Shown: piece after piece, positions 36,190 through 47,085 of the stretch
Layout: the number at the start of each line of letters is the position of its first letter
Numbering within the stretch: the stretch's first letter is position 1
Assembly: GCA_023897205.1 (NCBI GenBank)
Contig: JAHWDD010000003.1
Coordinates: 4,095,665 to 4,159,664, forward strand
DNA length: 64,000 bases
Source of the DNA: Exophiala sp. HKRS030
Taxonomy: Eukaryota > Ascomycota > Eurotiomycetes > Chaetothyriales > Herpotrichiellaceae
Direction of reading: 5' to 3'
Program-made: the position numbers and the translations under genes
The notes under the pieces: generated by a model
Seen by the model: the letters and a program-made list of their open reading frames with translations, nothing else
What the model was told of the DNA's origin: nothing
Databases searched by the model: none

Positions 36190-37579
36190 ATGCTCACCAC
36201 GCTGTATACCCCGTCTTCAACTTCCTGTTTCAACACGAACCTCTCAGTTCATTCTCCGTCGTCTTTGACTGATGAAACCACCCGAGGGGTAATGCACCCA
36301 CATTCCCCTCCACATTCAAGGTTTGGCTATCACAATCATTCCGCTACAAGCCACACAGAATCTCCTCGATATCAAACCTCGTTGTCACAGCCATTGTTAC
36401 CGCTATCTCAAGGCTTTAATACTCCCTTTCATCATAACATCAACCTCACCCATCATCATCATCCTCCTCCTCCTCCTCCTCGAAAACTCTTGTCTTCCGA
36501 GAGAACCACTGGCCCCAGCCTCGAAAGGTGACTTTACCTCTCAACCACCATTCATGACCTCGACTGACCAGACCCAGAACATCTCGTGATCTTCTTGGTT
36601 TCGAAGCACTCGGACGAGATTCCCGTGATGCCCGGTCAAGTCGACAGAGCACCACTAGGGATTACATATCCGAAGCACATTTGAGTTGCGGGCCCTTGGC
36701 CAGCTATTCACCAATGTCCACGGCAGGGAGCGTCTCAACAACCAGCCCTCACACAGGTCGCTGTCGGCTTCATATACGACAGCAACCAAGGGCAAGTCGG
36801 GCCGGTCCAGATGGCAAGGATCGAAGGTATTGCTTCGTGCCACTTTGTCTCAAGTCAGCTAACACTTTCTTAGGTCGATCGACCCACCTCCTATCTTACA
36901 ACTGCTCATGTACGACTTCGACCCCAAGTCGCCCTCCGACATGGCTGAGATCACCAGTCAATTCTGGGTGGTGCACTGCAAACTCATCTCAGCGCAGGCT
37001 CCCACGCGAGACCTCAGCACAGTGTCTCAGGTGACTGAAGATGGGCGCAAAGAAGTCCAACGCTTACTCCTGGGCACCTCTGTTGCCAGCCCTATGATCA
37101 CCAATGACGATCCCGATCCTGCAACATTTCAACCACATCCAATCTCGAAGCCGATCATTGTTGCCCCTCCGAGCCCCACCTCGAGATTTCTCCCTGCTTC
37201 ATCCTCACGTCCCCCAGAGCCCACCAGAGAACCACATCAGTATCCTGGAGCTTTTTTCATCTTTGCAGATATCTCTGTACGAAAGGCAGGAGATTATCGT
37301 TTGCAATTCACCTTGATGAAGATGGACTCTGTTCCAATGGCTCCTGGGTCGACCGTGGCTGCAGTAGATGTTGTTACCACGGACGTATTCAGGGTCGTCA
37401 ACGCAAAGGATTTTGACACGGTTCAAGCTAGTAGCAATCTTGTCAAAGGATTGTTGGAGCGCGGTGCAGGGTTCCCTTTGAAACTGAAAAAAGGTCTCAG
37501 GGAAGGGCAGAAGAAACGGAAAGGACTATCAGAAGAAGGCTCCGACGAAGAGGCGAGCGACGCGACGGAGGAGATTTAG
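36190..37579 (+). CDS. velC: Velvet-domain regulator, VelC type
   Basis: Nuclear developmental regulator of the velvet family, which couples sporulation, sexual development and secondary metabolism. The velvet domain is clear: LHIRQQPRASRAGPDGKDRR, intron 36827-36873 (47 nt, branch CTAAC), then SIDPPPILQLLMYDFDPKS, TSQFWVVHCKLISAQ, VQRLLLGTSVASP, GAFFIFADISVRKAGDYRLQ, FRVVNAKDFDTVQ and LKLKKGLREGQ. These last blocks and the long insert fit VelC rather than VosA, VelB or VeA. The N-terminal exon from the ATG at 36190 (His/Pro-rich, HHHHPPPPPPRK) joins through a probable 50-nt intron 36528-36577, giving 430 residues in one frame; a shorter start at 36714 is the alternative. The C-terminal tail is Lys/Glu-rich. 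Confidence 0.88.
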
Positions 37580-40500
37580 TCACCCAGCCACGATGCGACG
37601 ACAGAGGACGATTGCGGACATACCGTGGGACCTTCCATTAATCACCAAGATCGCCGCCCCCAGGCCTCGATGATTCGGCTCCAATATGCAATGCTCATTC
37701 ATTTCATGATGCTTATAAGACTGCTTCTAGGCAGGGTCATAATCACAGCTGATCCGATCACTATAGGCTTCATCCAAAGACAGTCGGCTTACAGACGCCT
37801 CAATCCCAGTTGCCGCAGGGACTGGCATCCTGATCAATGTTTAGCTTGCACCCGGCAAGGGACTTTCAAACTGTGTCCATGTCTGTTAGACTCGGTTCAG
37901 TGGCCTCGAAGTATGAGGGAACAATTTTGCGAGGCCTTTTTTGAGTATGACTATCTCTGACAAAGGTGGCTGGCCAGAATTTCCGCTCTGCCGTAGACAC
38001 CCCCGAAAAGAGACTACCTCACCAATGCAAATTCTCAGCATTCGTTCACGTGAGATGCATGTGACAACCACCAAGTCCAGCGATTCTCGGAGCGAGTCAT
38101 CCTAAACTGAGAATTTCGGGTTTTCAAGCGGGACCGCTATCCCGAGACAATTGGTGTGGCCGTCGTTGCGGACAAGCTGGCGTGCCTGCACGTCGGTGGT
38201 TCCAGAACACTCTTTTGGGGAATTAAAACCAAAACTCAAGTTACTATGACGATGGAGTGCGTAAACCACGTTTTCCTCGGCCTGTCGGTAGGGTATTAAA
38301 AGGGTGGACCCCGTACTAGATTCAGGCCTGATGCCATTCTCAGCATCATGCATGATCATTTCTGGCACCGGAAGTCTCGCTTAGCAGTCCGGTCAAAATA
38401 CCATTGTATCACGCAACGTGGTGGTCCATTTTGTGCAATTAATGAGGACATGTTATGCATCACTTGCTCGTCTCTTCTTACATGCATCTCGCTTAGGAAT
38501 TTGCGTGGATATCTTGCCCGACGGCTTACGGTCTAGATTCCAAATTTGCAAGAAGCGAGTGATTGGGCGCAAGTAGAGTCTAGACCTTGGACGAGGTAGA
38601 GGCTTGCCAAAGCACTAACCGGTGGGGCCAAATCCTGAATCAACCACCAGTCTCAACTTGCCTTTTGCAGCCACATCATTCATTATGAGTTGGAGCAGTC
38701 GAATCAGTTGGAATTTTCAAACGCAGATAGAAGCAGTCAGGCGGTACTTTTGCTAACCGTCTGGGGCGACCTACTACCATGAGTCTGGTACTTGGCGCGT
38801 CACCAACGACTTTGTTGTGAGATGCTGGGACGACTTTGAAGGGAGAGCGCAGCAGCATGCAGTTTCATGATTAATGGCAGAGACCGCTTTTGGGTTTTCA
38901 GTCTTAGCATGACAGCCTGTGATTTCTGCCTTGAAATTCCCGAAACAAACAAGACCAATCAATCAATCTTTGCGCACCAGCGTTTTCGGCGTGCGAAGCA
39001 TTCAAAGTATCCTCATGGAAGGGCAGCATTGGTCGCCATCGTTCAAAGCGACCAATCAGGACTCGCAAAGGGGGGTCGGGAAGGCATTTTCTTGTCCAAA
39101 AGGTAAGAATACGCTGCGATAGCGAGGTCGCACCGATTTTCATGCGAGGCCAAATTGGTCGGAAATGGTTGCCCCACCCCCTCTCAACAAAGCGGTCCAT
39201 TATCCTCTCAAAGGATGACTTTTATTGAAGCTGACCCTACAAGCTTGTGAGCGCCGAGAAAACCGAGGATAATACACTTCTATAGCAGATAATCCTGTCG
39301 ATGGCAATGATGTTGCGGCTAGTAGCCTCAGGGAAGAATGACAAGGGTGTCAGTCCGGTTATCCTCCAAGCAATGCAGAGGCTTGCTACCAGCAGCGGAA
39401 GCAATCTCGATAAAATTCCTGTACTGAACAGAAACTCGACTGCCAACAGATGTGTTCGATGGAGGAGCCATCGACACGTCCAACTTGAGGTCATGTGCTA
39501 AGCCTGTTCATGGGCAGGATAGAAGCATAAGCCAGCCGAATCACTCCGCTAATGGTGTACTCGGGGAGTGTTTTCATTCGATATTTACAATGCCTAGCAC
39601 CAGTCTTTGACTTGTTGTTTCTGTCTTGCATGAGGTACCATAATCTAAAGGTCATTGTTGTTCTAGACGGATCATGACTACGACCTCTCCGACACACCCA
39701 CTACAGTCCAGCAGGGTTATACATGATACCGGTCCTGCGATCGAGGATGACAGCTCGTTGGCTCAGGCAAAGGCAAAGGTGTCGGTTTTGGCCCAGGTTC
39801 TGGCCCTTTGAAAGACATGGTACGCTACAATATGTCAGAAGGAATTACTTTGGTTGGAGTTGTGACAAGGCAACGCGAGGTAGGGCTGTAGACACAAAGA
39901 AGTGGGTAGCGCGCATCGGCCACTGTCTGATCTTGATATGATATTTGCCAGATCGCCACGGTGGAATTGGCATTTCGCCTTCTTTCCGCCTCAAAACAAA
40001 GGTCTTCCGGCGTATTTTCAGCAACCGGGGAGCCATTACAGTGTTGTTTGGCGATGTTAGCAAAGTTCAACACTTATGCACGATGCAGATCCAGTAAACT
40101 TGAGACGACTTGAAGCCTCATCAGGAATAGGGGGTTTTGTACCACGCGGGGTCTTGGATCAACGCCAGTGCAATGTCGTTCTTGTTTTGACTTTTATTTC
40201 TTGTTCTCTGCTTTTCTGTCGTCGATTTGACTTGTTAAGCCCGCCGAACCATCACAGATTGGTCGCGAGACGCAAAGCCACGATTTGTGGAATGCATGAG
40301 ATCCGTCGTGGGTGCAAATTGGGCCGCGTTATGGGTCAAATGGTAGATGGAGCTCGGTCATTTGGCCTTGGAGGTAAGCTATTGCCTTCTGATTCCAAAC
40401 CACCAGTCACCTGGCAGTCGCACACCTTGAGTGATGATAGGAATGAGATTTGCTTCGATGACTCCATTCTCTTGCTGCTTTGCACGACCAGTGGGTAGCC

Positions 40501-41479
40501 CCGGATGGTTAGAACAACAGCACATGATACAGCTCGGCTACAAGGGCTGAGCGATATGCTATATTTGCACATGCTGGCGTAGTTACGTACGAAATTCCCA
40601 GGGTACATGGGCGATCTCATCTTCTTTGACGTGAAAAGAGCCAGCCTCGACCACAACAATGCTCCTTAGCTGCCTTTAAGAATTGATCTGCACTTCAGGG
40701 ACAAGCGAAGCATATCCGTCCCACTAAATCTTCGGTCAAGGCTTGCCGGAAACGAAGTTTTTGGCTGCCTCGGTTTGATGGGGCAGATGACGATCTGGAA
40801 AGGAGGCGAGATAGAGTGAAAAACTTGGTGAGTCGGTGTCGTTTCGATGGGCATAACTATTTAGTCGCCACGAGCCGAGGACCGATTGTGCCAAAGCTTT
40901 GAAGACGATGATTGTGCGGCGGCTTGTGGTCAACAGTCGACGCAGGGAAAGGCTGAATAAAGTTTGAGCGTTGAGAGTTGTGGTGCCGTTACAGAAAGAT
41001 CTGCGTGAGAGGGTCCACGTGCAGGGATCACATGACTTGACATGACATGGGCGTTTTCCGACTCTAAATCCTTCAGACTTCAAACTTCAAACTTCAAACT
41101 TCAGCAAGTTTTCTCCGGTATGGCGTGTATGGCCACAGACTCACCGTCGGGCAAAGATGCGTGCCAAGGCCGCACGGACGGAAGTATCATGAAAAGTGTC
41201 CGAAGTTGGAGAGGGTCTGCGTCAAAAGCGGTGGTGGCTGTCTAGATTCGTGGTCCAAAGTCTTCTTTGTCAAGGGAGTAGGTCTTGGACGGTTAGCCAG
41301 GTCTTAGATCTTGAAACAGAGTTGAATACGGGGATGGAAAGACCAGGGGACCAGGGATATGAGAAAAGCTAAAGGGAATGCAACTTGCAAGTTTCAAGGT
41401 TGCAAATTGTGAACTCGTGTTGGTCAAAGCCGTGTGTGACAGAGATTCTCGTAAGGCTCCTTGAAAGTTGCAAGTAGAG

Positions 41480-42299
41480 TTTAGGGGCATCCATACTACC
41501 TACCCAACTAAGTCTAGGTGGCTGGCTACCCAGGCTAAGGCTCCAGATAGCCAACTTACCTAGCTATCGGCACTTCCAGGCACCTAGAGTAGCCAATGGG
41601 TGCCTAGAAGAGAGTTGGTTTTGTGCCGAGGTTCGCAGGAATGCATGCAAGAAAGAGACCCGCCGAGTATTGCGGGGCCGACATCCTAACTACCTATGTA
41701 CCTAGTATCTAATAAGGTATAGTTACTGGCTCACTTGACTACAGTACTCCGTACAGTACCGTGAGTACCCAGCTAGGTGCCTAGTAATTACCCGCCTGGG
41801 TAGGACCTGGCGTCGCAGCAGCTGCCCACCGACTTGACCTACGGAGTCGTTATTCAAGGGGCCGTGGGGGCTTGAGTCCGGGCTGCGGAGATGATCGCCG
41901 GGCATTTCCGTATACTGCATTCGGACCACATATTCTGTACGGAGTAGTACTACTGTAGGCACCTAGGTACAGTACTAGGTAGGTATGATACAGTGTAAAT
42001 CTGATACATCCCACGTACCAAGTGCCTTGGGTACGTAGCAACCTTAGGTAATTAACTAAGTTGGGTATTTCGTATTTACCCACTCACTTGGCTACTGCCT
42101 ACTCCGTAGTAACTACCTACCTAGGTAGGGAGTAGGGACTTGGATACCTACGGGACCTACCTACCTTTGGAGTACTCCGTAGGTACTGTATGTACTGTAC
42201 CTACCCACCTTGGTACAGTACCTTTCTAACTTGGTCCTACCATTGCCTGCAAGCCACCCTAGCCACAGTCAGCCCAGTCTAGGCAAACTTCCCTAGCGC

Positions 42300-42300
<1 letters not shown>
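41480..42300. repeat. Low-complexity region rich in TACCTAGGTA-type words
   Basis: Dense CTACCTA, TAGGTA, ACCTAGGTA and GTACTCCGTA words on both strands, many self-complementary, with no open frame of note. Such tracts are common in intergenic DNA of some filamentous ascomycetes. Confidence 0.7.
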
Positions 42301-42331
<31 letters not shown>

Positions 42332-42405
42332 CGTCTACTGTCTACCGTCTACTGTCTACCGTCTACTGTCTACTGTCTACCGTCTACTGTCTACTGTCTA
42401 CTGCG
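42301..42405. repeat. Minisatellite, 7-bp unit TACTGTC/TACCGTC
   Basis: About fourteen tandem 7-bp units without interruption. Position four varies only between T and C; diverged copies (TACTGCG, TACTTCG) follow. Confidence 0.95.
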
Positions 42406-42639
42406 TACTTCGTACTGTGTGAGCTTTCATGATCTGCCAAACTGAGGACGTGCGTATACGGAGTAGGATTAGCTACTGCCTTCGAGGCCCATGTTCCCAG
42501 TCCTATGGAGCTAAACCACATCCGATCTACAGAGATGCTATGAGCGTGTATAAAGTACCTTCGTAGGGTGAGCAGGCGAGCCTTTGGCAATTGCTGTACC
42601 TGGCTGAGCAAGGATGATGTCCTCAAATCCCATCACCGT

Positions 42640-44924
42640 TGCCTGTGCTTTTCCTCCATAACACAACCCCGTCATTCGATATTGCAACCTCATCCTCGAA
42701 GGTCAAGAAAAGTGGGTACCTTGGATGAGCAACCTTTTCCCGCTCGTCTGGGTCTCATGCTCCACCAGTCCCTTCGCATTGACATGACAAACCTTGTTAC
42801 GCTCTCCTCATGCCCTCTCACGCCTCTCTTCCTCAACGTGCCATGGTTTCCCGGTTGGTGTACCAATTGATGCTCGTGCTTCCCGATCCAGCAGGTGGAC
42901 TAAGGGGAATCAAGATAGTCTGAAACAAACACGGGGGTCACCGTCTCGAGTATCATCAACAAGATACTGGGAATGCCACGTATGCGATTGTCTACCAAGC
43001 CAACCGCAAGGCTATGGGAAACTTTGCGTCCGCCATCAGCGAGAAGTTCTGTCCAATGCATCCGAAACATGGGGTTTTGCGGGCGGGTCGTCCCGAGCTT
43101 TGATCCAACTCCCTTGCTTCTGCTCTCATTGGCCCGGAAGCTTTCATCTTTACCTCAAAGGTTGTTGATGCTCAATATGATCGACCCAGCGTGCCCAGTT
43201 AGGAAACTTGTTTCTGTCTTTAAGCCAACTCTATCGAAAACTCTCAGCATGGTGCTTTGGCTCAATCGCGGGCTAAAGCGACCGCAATCATCCGTCCACA
43301 TCTGTCCCATGTTTTCTCCACCCAAAACCCATGATACCATCTCGAAAGCACGTCCACTGCCGCCAAACTCTCCTGTCATGTTCAGAACTTGCAATCCACA
43401 ACATCTCCAGTTGAAGTGATCGACCAAAAGCTGTGTCACAATAGAGTTCCCTCTGGATTACTGACACAGGAAACAGCTCTTCTTGGACAAAAAGCTAAAT
43501 GATTAAACTTCCGACCTTCAATGCGACCTTTCCAACCCCATATGTCATAATAACCTTTCAAGGCTGATTATTAACCGCATGGTTGTTGTTTACCATTCCA
43601 TGCAGCAATTGCCACAGTCGACCCTCGATGCTCCCGAACCGATGTCTCCTCTCCCAACCTTGTTGTCGTCACTTGCATTCTTGCTTCGCCTACCGAACAA
43701 CGTGCCACAGGAGATAGTCTTCCTTCGTTCACAAACATCACCGTCGATCCGATCGTCGATCAGGGTACTAGTTGCTTTTTTGATCTACTGAACAAGTTCC
43801 CTCAACAGCCTCCCGCCAGATACACTGCTTCCCCGGTCCCGCAGGCTGAACAGCACGCTTCAAAGTCCAATGTTTTCCCAGTCCTTGACCTAACTTGGTA
43901 AATATGCAAGGTTTATTGATGCTCCAAGCGCTTTCACTTATGCCGTGTACTCCGATCAACATCTGACCTAGAACTAGAACTAGAACACACCTTTTTCAAT
44001 CATGATGGCAATTTGCGACCATGAGGGAAATCTTTGCTCACAATTTCGAGGCCGCGCCGAATTCCGAATCCACAGCAACATCCTCTGACGTTGCTGTTCA
44101 TCCTTGGATCTACAGACGAATCGATGACCCACCGTGATCTAGGCAAAAATTTTTCCAAGAGTGTCCATGGTCTGGCCGCCCTGCTACCGAGTGGCTACGG
44201 CTAGCGAGCAGGCTAAGGGCCGATGGGGCTCCACGGCAAGGCTTAGCCAAGTTTGCCCAGCCAAGTAGCTCTTGGGACAAGTCCAGCAAAAGCAAACCGG
44301 TCACGATAGACGATACGAATCGCGTCCCAGATTTCTCGTCAGCTGAGACCACAGATGATCAAGTCAAGGGCGAGAAGAGTGATGATATTCTACCTGTCAA
44401 GGCACAACCACAACTGCATCGAACAACGTCTCTTTGAAACGACTAACTAGTATTACACATGGTATCTAGATGTTCTTGATTCTAGAACCCGAAAACGTCG
44501 TCCTTATGAGATCCAATAACTGGCCTCGACTGGTCTGTAGCTGAGAATCCCTCAAAAGTAAGATTGGAGGAACTGCAGGAACAAGATGTGGCAACGTTTA
44601 CGGATGACCGGGAACTCGTGACATTTCCCTGAATCTGTACCTTTCGGTAGCAGCCACAGCGAAAAGCTACACGTGCAACGATTTGACCGTGAGAGCAACC
44701 GTGGTGGACTGGGTTGTCCTTCCATGCTACAAAGTGCCTATGTCATCTCCCCGCCCAGCTTAACACATGAGGATTTATCGCAGCGTAGAGATGTATTGAG
44801 ACTCAGATTGGCGTTGGTGGAGGAGAAGTAGGTGGAGCAGGAGGAGGTGGTTTTTGATGGCTGTGGTGATGATAGCAGTACTAGTAGTCCTCCAGATGGC
44901 TGGCATTGGGAAATAAGGTCATGA
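42640..44924 (+). pseudogene. Interrupted coding-like tract, unidentified decayed gene
   Basis: There is no long intact frame, but the plus strand reads as protein in consecutive pieces: codon phase 0 (starts divisible by 3) over about 42962-43898, with TGA/TAG/TAA at 43101, 43200, 43221, 43332, 43500 and 43572 and a clean 108-codon run at 43575-43898; a short phase-1 piece 43900-43968 (ending SDQHLT); phase 2 over 44021-44437 (starts MREIFAHNFEAAP, TGA at 44135) and 44510-44629; then phase 0 from 44622 to 44922 with TAG at 44829 (contains SLTHEDLSQRRDVLRLRLAL). Purine-first codons and a protein-like amino-acid mix support coding origin; the other phases give Leu/Arg/Pro-rich nonsense. I cannot name the family. 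Alternatives are a real gene with unrecognised introns and sequencing indels, or chance. Confidence 0.4.
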
Positions 44925-45001
44925 TGAAAACCAGTAAATTTCTCGCTACAGACCGCGTCAATTATTAGTCCGCCGCCGCCCTTCAGAGTCCACCATTGCC
45001 A

Positions 45002-46567
45002 TCAAACACGGGCGGTTTTGAGGTAGAGTTTCTCCTTTTTCAGCAAGTCCATCGACTTGTCGGTCGCCGACCAGTCTTTGCCGATATACGGCATCGTATG
45101 CCAGGTGTCGACCTCGTTCCACGCGCTGAGATAGGATTCCAAGAACCTGCGGGCGGTCTCGGTTCCGGCTCCGCGCTGGTCTGCCAGTGCTTCCACGCCG
45201 CGTGCGAGCACGGCGGCGGCTTCGTCGTGCCGGCGGTTTTCGTGCAGGAGCAGCGATATCAACAGGTGTCGCCGCGCGAAGAGTTTCGGGTCGTCCAGCG
45301 CTGCTGCCGCGCTGGCCTCGAGCCACCACAGGCCCACCCGACTGTCTGGCGTCGAAGGGCTTCGGGCTTGTGGATGCCAGCCTTCTTTGCGGATGTAGTA
45401 GTCTCCGAGCGCGAAGCAGGCGTCGGCGCGCCCTTCCATGGCTCGCTGTGTCGTCAGTTTCAGCCATTTGTCGGACCCGGTGGGTAGGCTTTCTTGGTAG
45501 TCCAGATCCAGGTCGATGGCTCGCAGGTCTTCCCATTGTGTGAGGCCCGCTTCTACAGCGGCAGAAGATGCGGCCCATGCTTCCTTCAGCTTGGTGTTGT
45601 CGCTGGATGGCGCTGTCGTGGCGATGAATTGGTCCGATGCTTTCTCGAGCAGGTACCACGGTAGTTCGTATCGTTGGAGCGGAGGCACATTCTCGAGGGG
45701 GCGGTTGCTGGGTACCACCATGTTGGATAGCTTGTTGGCGATCTCGAGGTTTTCACGGATCGCGTCTTTGCCCAAGACCCGCCGCAGGCTGTAGTCGAGA
45801 TAGAGGGTCATGGTGCGCCAGTCGGTGCCAGCTAGCGCCGAGTTTCGGAGATGCTTGACCATTTCCGGCGGGAGGTTGATCATTTCAGGTCTATCGAGCT
45901 GGTTCTTGCGCGCTGGATTTCCCGGCGATGCTGCGGCCAAGTCGTGCCTTGCTAGAGCGATGGCTGCATCCAGGCGGCCGAGTTCGAAGGCAACCTGGAG
46001 GGAGAACCTGCCTCTATCGCGGTGTAGTTTGTAGTTGTACATGTCGAGGTCGCTCAGGCCGCCGTAGAAGAAGATATCCGGCAACACCCTTGGGTTGGTC
46101 ACGACCTTGATCGTGACTTGGTTCAAGCTTTGCGCGCAAACCGTCTTCCACCTCTGGCTTCTCAACGCGACCTCAGCAGCTTTGGACGGGGACTGGCTGC
46201 TCCTAGTAGTGAAGATCTGGTTGCGAAAGATGCGCAAGAGCTGTTCCAAGAACATTATCATCTCGTCTGAGCCTCTGAGCCTTTGTTTGATAAGAAATTC
46301 TTTCATGTAATCAGTCATTTGGTGGTAGCCGCTTTCCGTCCTCTTGATCTCGTGGATATCGGTCTGATAGTTGATCCGCCGTTGAGCTAATTTTTCATTC
46401 GTGGGTGTCCGTGAAAGGACTGGAGATGATGACCATGGCCGCAATACCTGAGGCCGGAGATGAGATATACATGGTACCAATGGGCGCCGTCGAAGCCCAA
46501 TGCATGCCCGGAACAGCATAGTGAAGTTCTTGTGCAATCCCGCGCTACCTTGTCTAGAGCTCCTCAT
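45002..46567 (-). CDS. Probable mitochondrial protein with Sel1/TPR-like C-terminus
   Basis: Single-exon gene for up to 521 residues. The N-terminus is Arg-rich with few acidic residues (MLFRACIGLRRRPLV at residue 17 is a good internal start), typical of a mitochondrial presequence, ending near PVLSRTP. The middle is helical and unassigned. The C-terminal third has alternating Ala/Gly/Leu/Tyr/Trp spacing as in Sel1-like or TPR repeats (ADACFALGDYYI, VGLWWLEASAAAALDD, AAAVLARGVEAL). Codon third positions are clearly richer in G/C than in flanking sequence. I do not recognise a named orthologue; a mitochondrial assembly or translation accessory role is a guess. It is divergent from the YAF9 gene. 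Confidence 0.75.
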   Translation of the reverse strand: MRSSRQGSAGLHKNFTMLFRACIGLRRRPLVPCISHLRPQVLRPWSSSPVLSRTPTNEKLAQRRINYQTDIHEIKRTESGYHQMTDYMKEFLIKQRLRGSDEMIMFLEQLLRIFRNQIFTTRSSQSPSKAAEVALRSQRWKTVCAQSLNQVTIKVVTNPRVLPDIFFYGGLSDLDMYNYKLHRDRGRFSLQVAFELGRLDAAIALARHDLAAASPGNPARKNQLDRPEMINLPPEMVKHLRNSALAGTDWRTMTLYLDYSLRRVLGKDAIRENLEIANKLSNMVVPSNRPLENVPPLQRYELPWYLLEKASDQFIATTAPSSDNTKLKEAWAASSAAVEAGLTQWEDLRAIDLDLDYQESLPTGSDKWLKLTTQRAMEGRADACFALGDYYIRKEGWHPQARSPSTPDSRVGLWWLEASAAAALDDPKLFARRHLLISLLLHENRRHDEAAAVLARGVEALADQRGAGTETARRFLESYLSAWNEVDTWHTMPYIGKDWSATDKSMDLLKKEKLYLKTARV

Positions 46568-47085
46568 ATGTCATTCTATTGTAGTCACACTACATGCCGA
46601 CTTATCGAGCCATAATGCCCTGCTTTGTTGAGGATGTTCTATTTGAAAGTCGATTTGTCCTTGGAACTTTGGCTGATGGACTTTTCAAGAAGAGGTTTAG
46701 TCCGCCCATGTCTGTCGACTGACTTAAATTAAGCCACCATTCACCTCCTACGGAGAAGCGGCAGGCTGATATCCGGCGCCAAGGCTGTGGAGTAACGACA
46801 AGTTAGACACCCCAAATCTTTTTCGTTTCCACAAGATACAATCACTCAAGTCTGATTGACATCAAAGAGTCTCTCGTTCGGTCTTGCTAGTATTTGTCGT
46901 CGCCGTGGGCGTAGGACAGATCCGGGGTATGCCCACAACAAAATTCCTTCGAATGGCTTGAGAATCCCTTCGCAAATTCACAACTTCTCGCCACTGTCCG
47001 TCCACTCACAGCCTCCGTACTGCCTTTCCAACAACTTCCAAAGCGCATGCCAGCCTAAGTGGTCGGTTGACAGCATTTCACCACA
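46568..47085. promoter_or_regulatory. Divergent promoter region
   Basis: About 520 bases between the starts of the Sel1-like gene (minus) and YAF9 (plus). No other gene. Promoter role inferred from the head-to-head layout. Confidence 0.4.

Larger units (their letters stand above)
37580..42639. other. Long gene-poor region
   Basis: About 5 kb with no supported gene. Short open frames (for example 40076-40498) lack family features and codon-position bias. The first 3.8 kb is ordinary-looking; after 41480 it turns into CTACCTA/TAGGTA low complexity and a minisatellite. ACTTCAA repeats lie at 41080-41104. Confidence 0.5.

Noticed and set aside
36323..36589. 88-codon frame overlapping the first velvet exon
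   Set aside because: Ile/Leu runs come from reading the CAT/CCT repeats out of phase; the overlapping His/Pro frame joins the velvet domain by a frame-exact intron.
40076..40498. 140-codon plus-strand open frame
   Set aside because: No domain, and no codon-position bias that I can see; it lies in a gene-free tract where several such frames overlap.
42301..42405. CRISPR-like array
   Set aside because: Units are 7 bp and contiguous with no spacers, in a eukaryotic genome; it is a minisatellite.
42973..43419. 148-codon plus-strand frame, the longest in the 42-44 kb region
   Set aside because: Its translation is Leu/Ser/Pro/Arg-rich like an out-of-frame reading; the phase one base earlier, although interrupted, looks like the coding phase.
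31836..44924. Possible RIP-degraded transposon region
   Set aside because: The tract is not AT-rich, and I could not find terminal repeats, a transposase or reverse-transcriptase motif.
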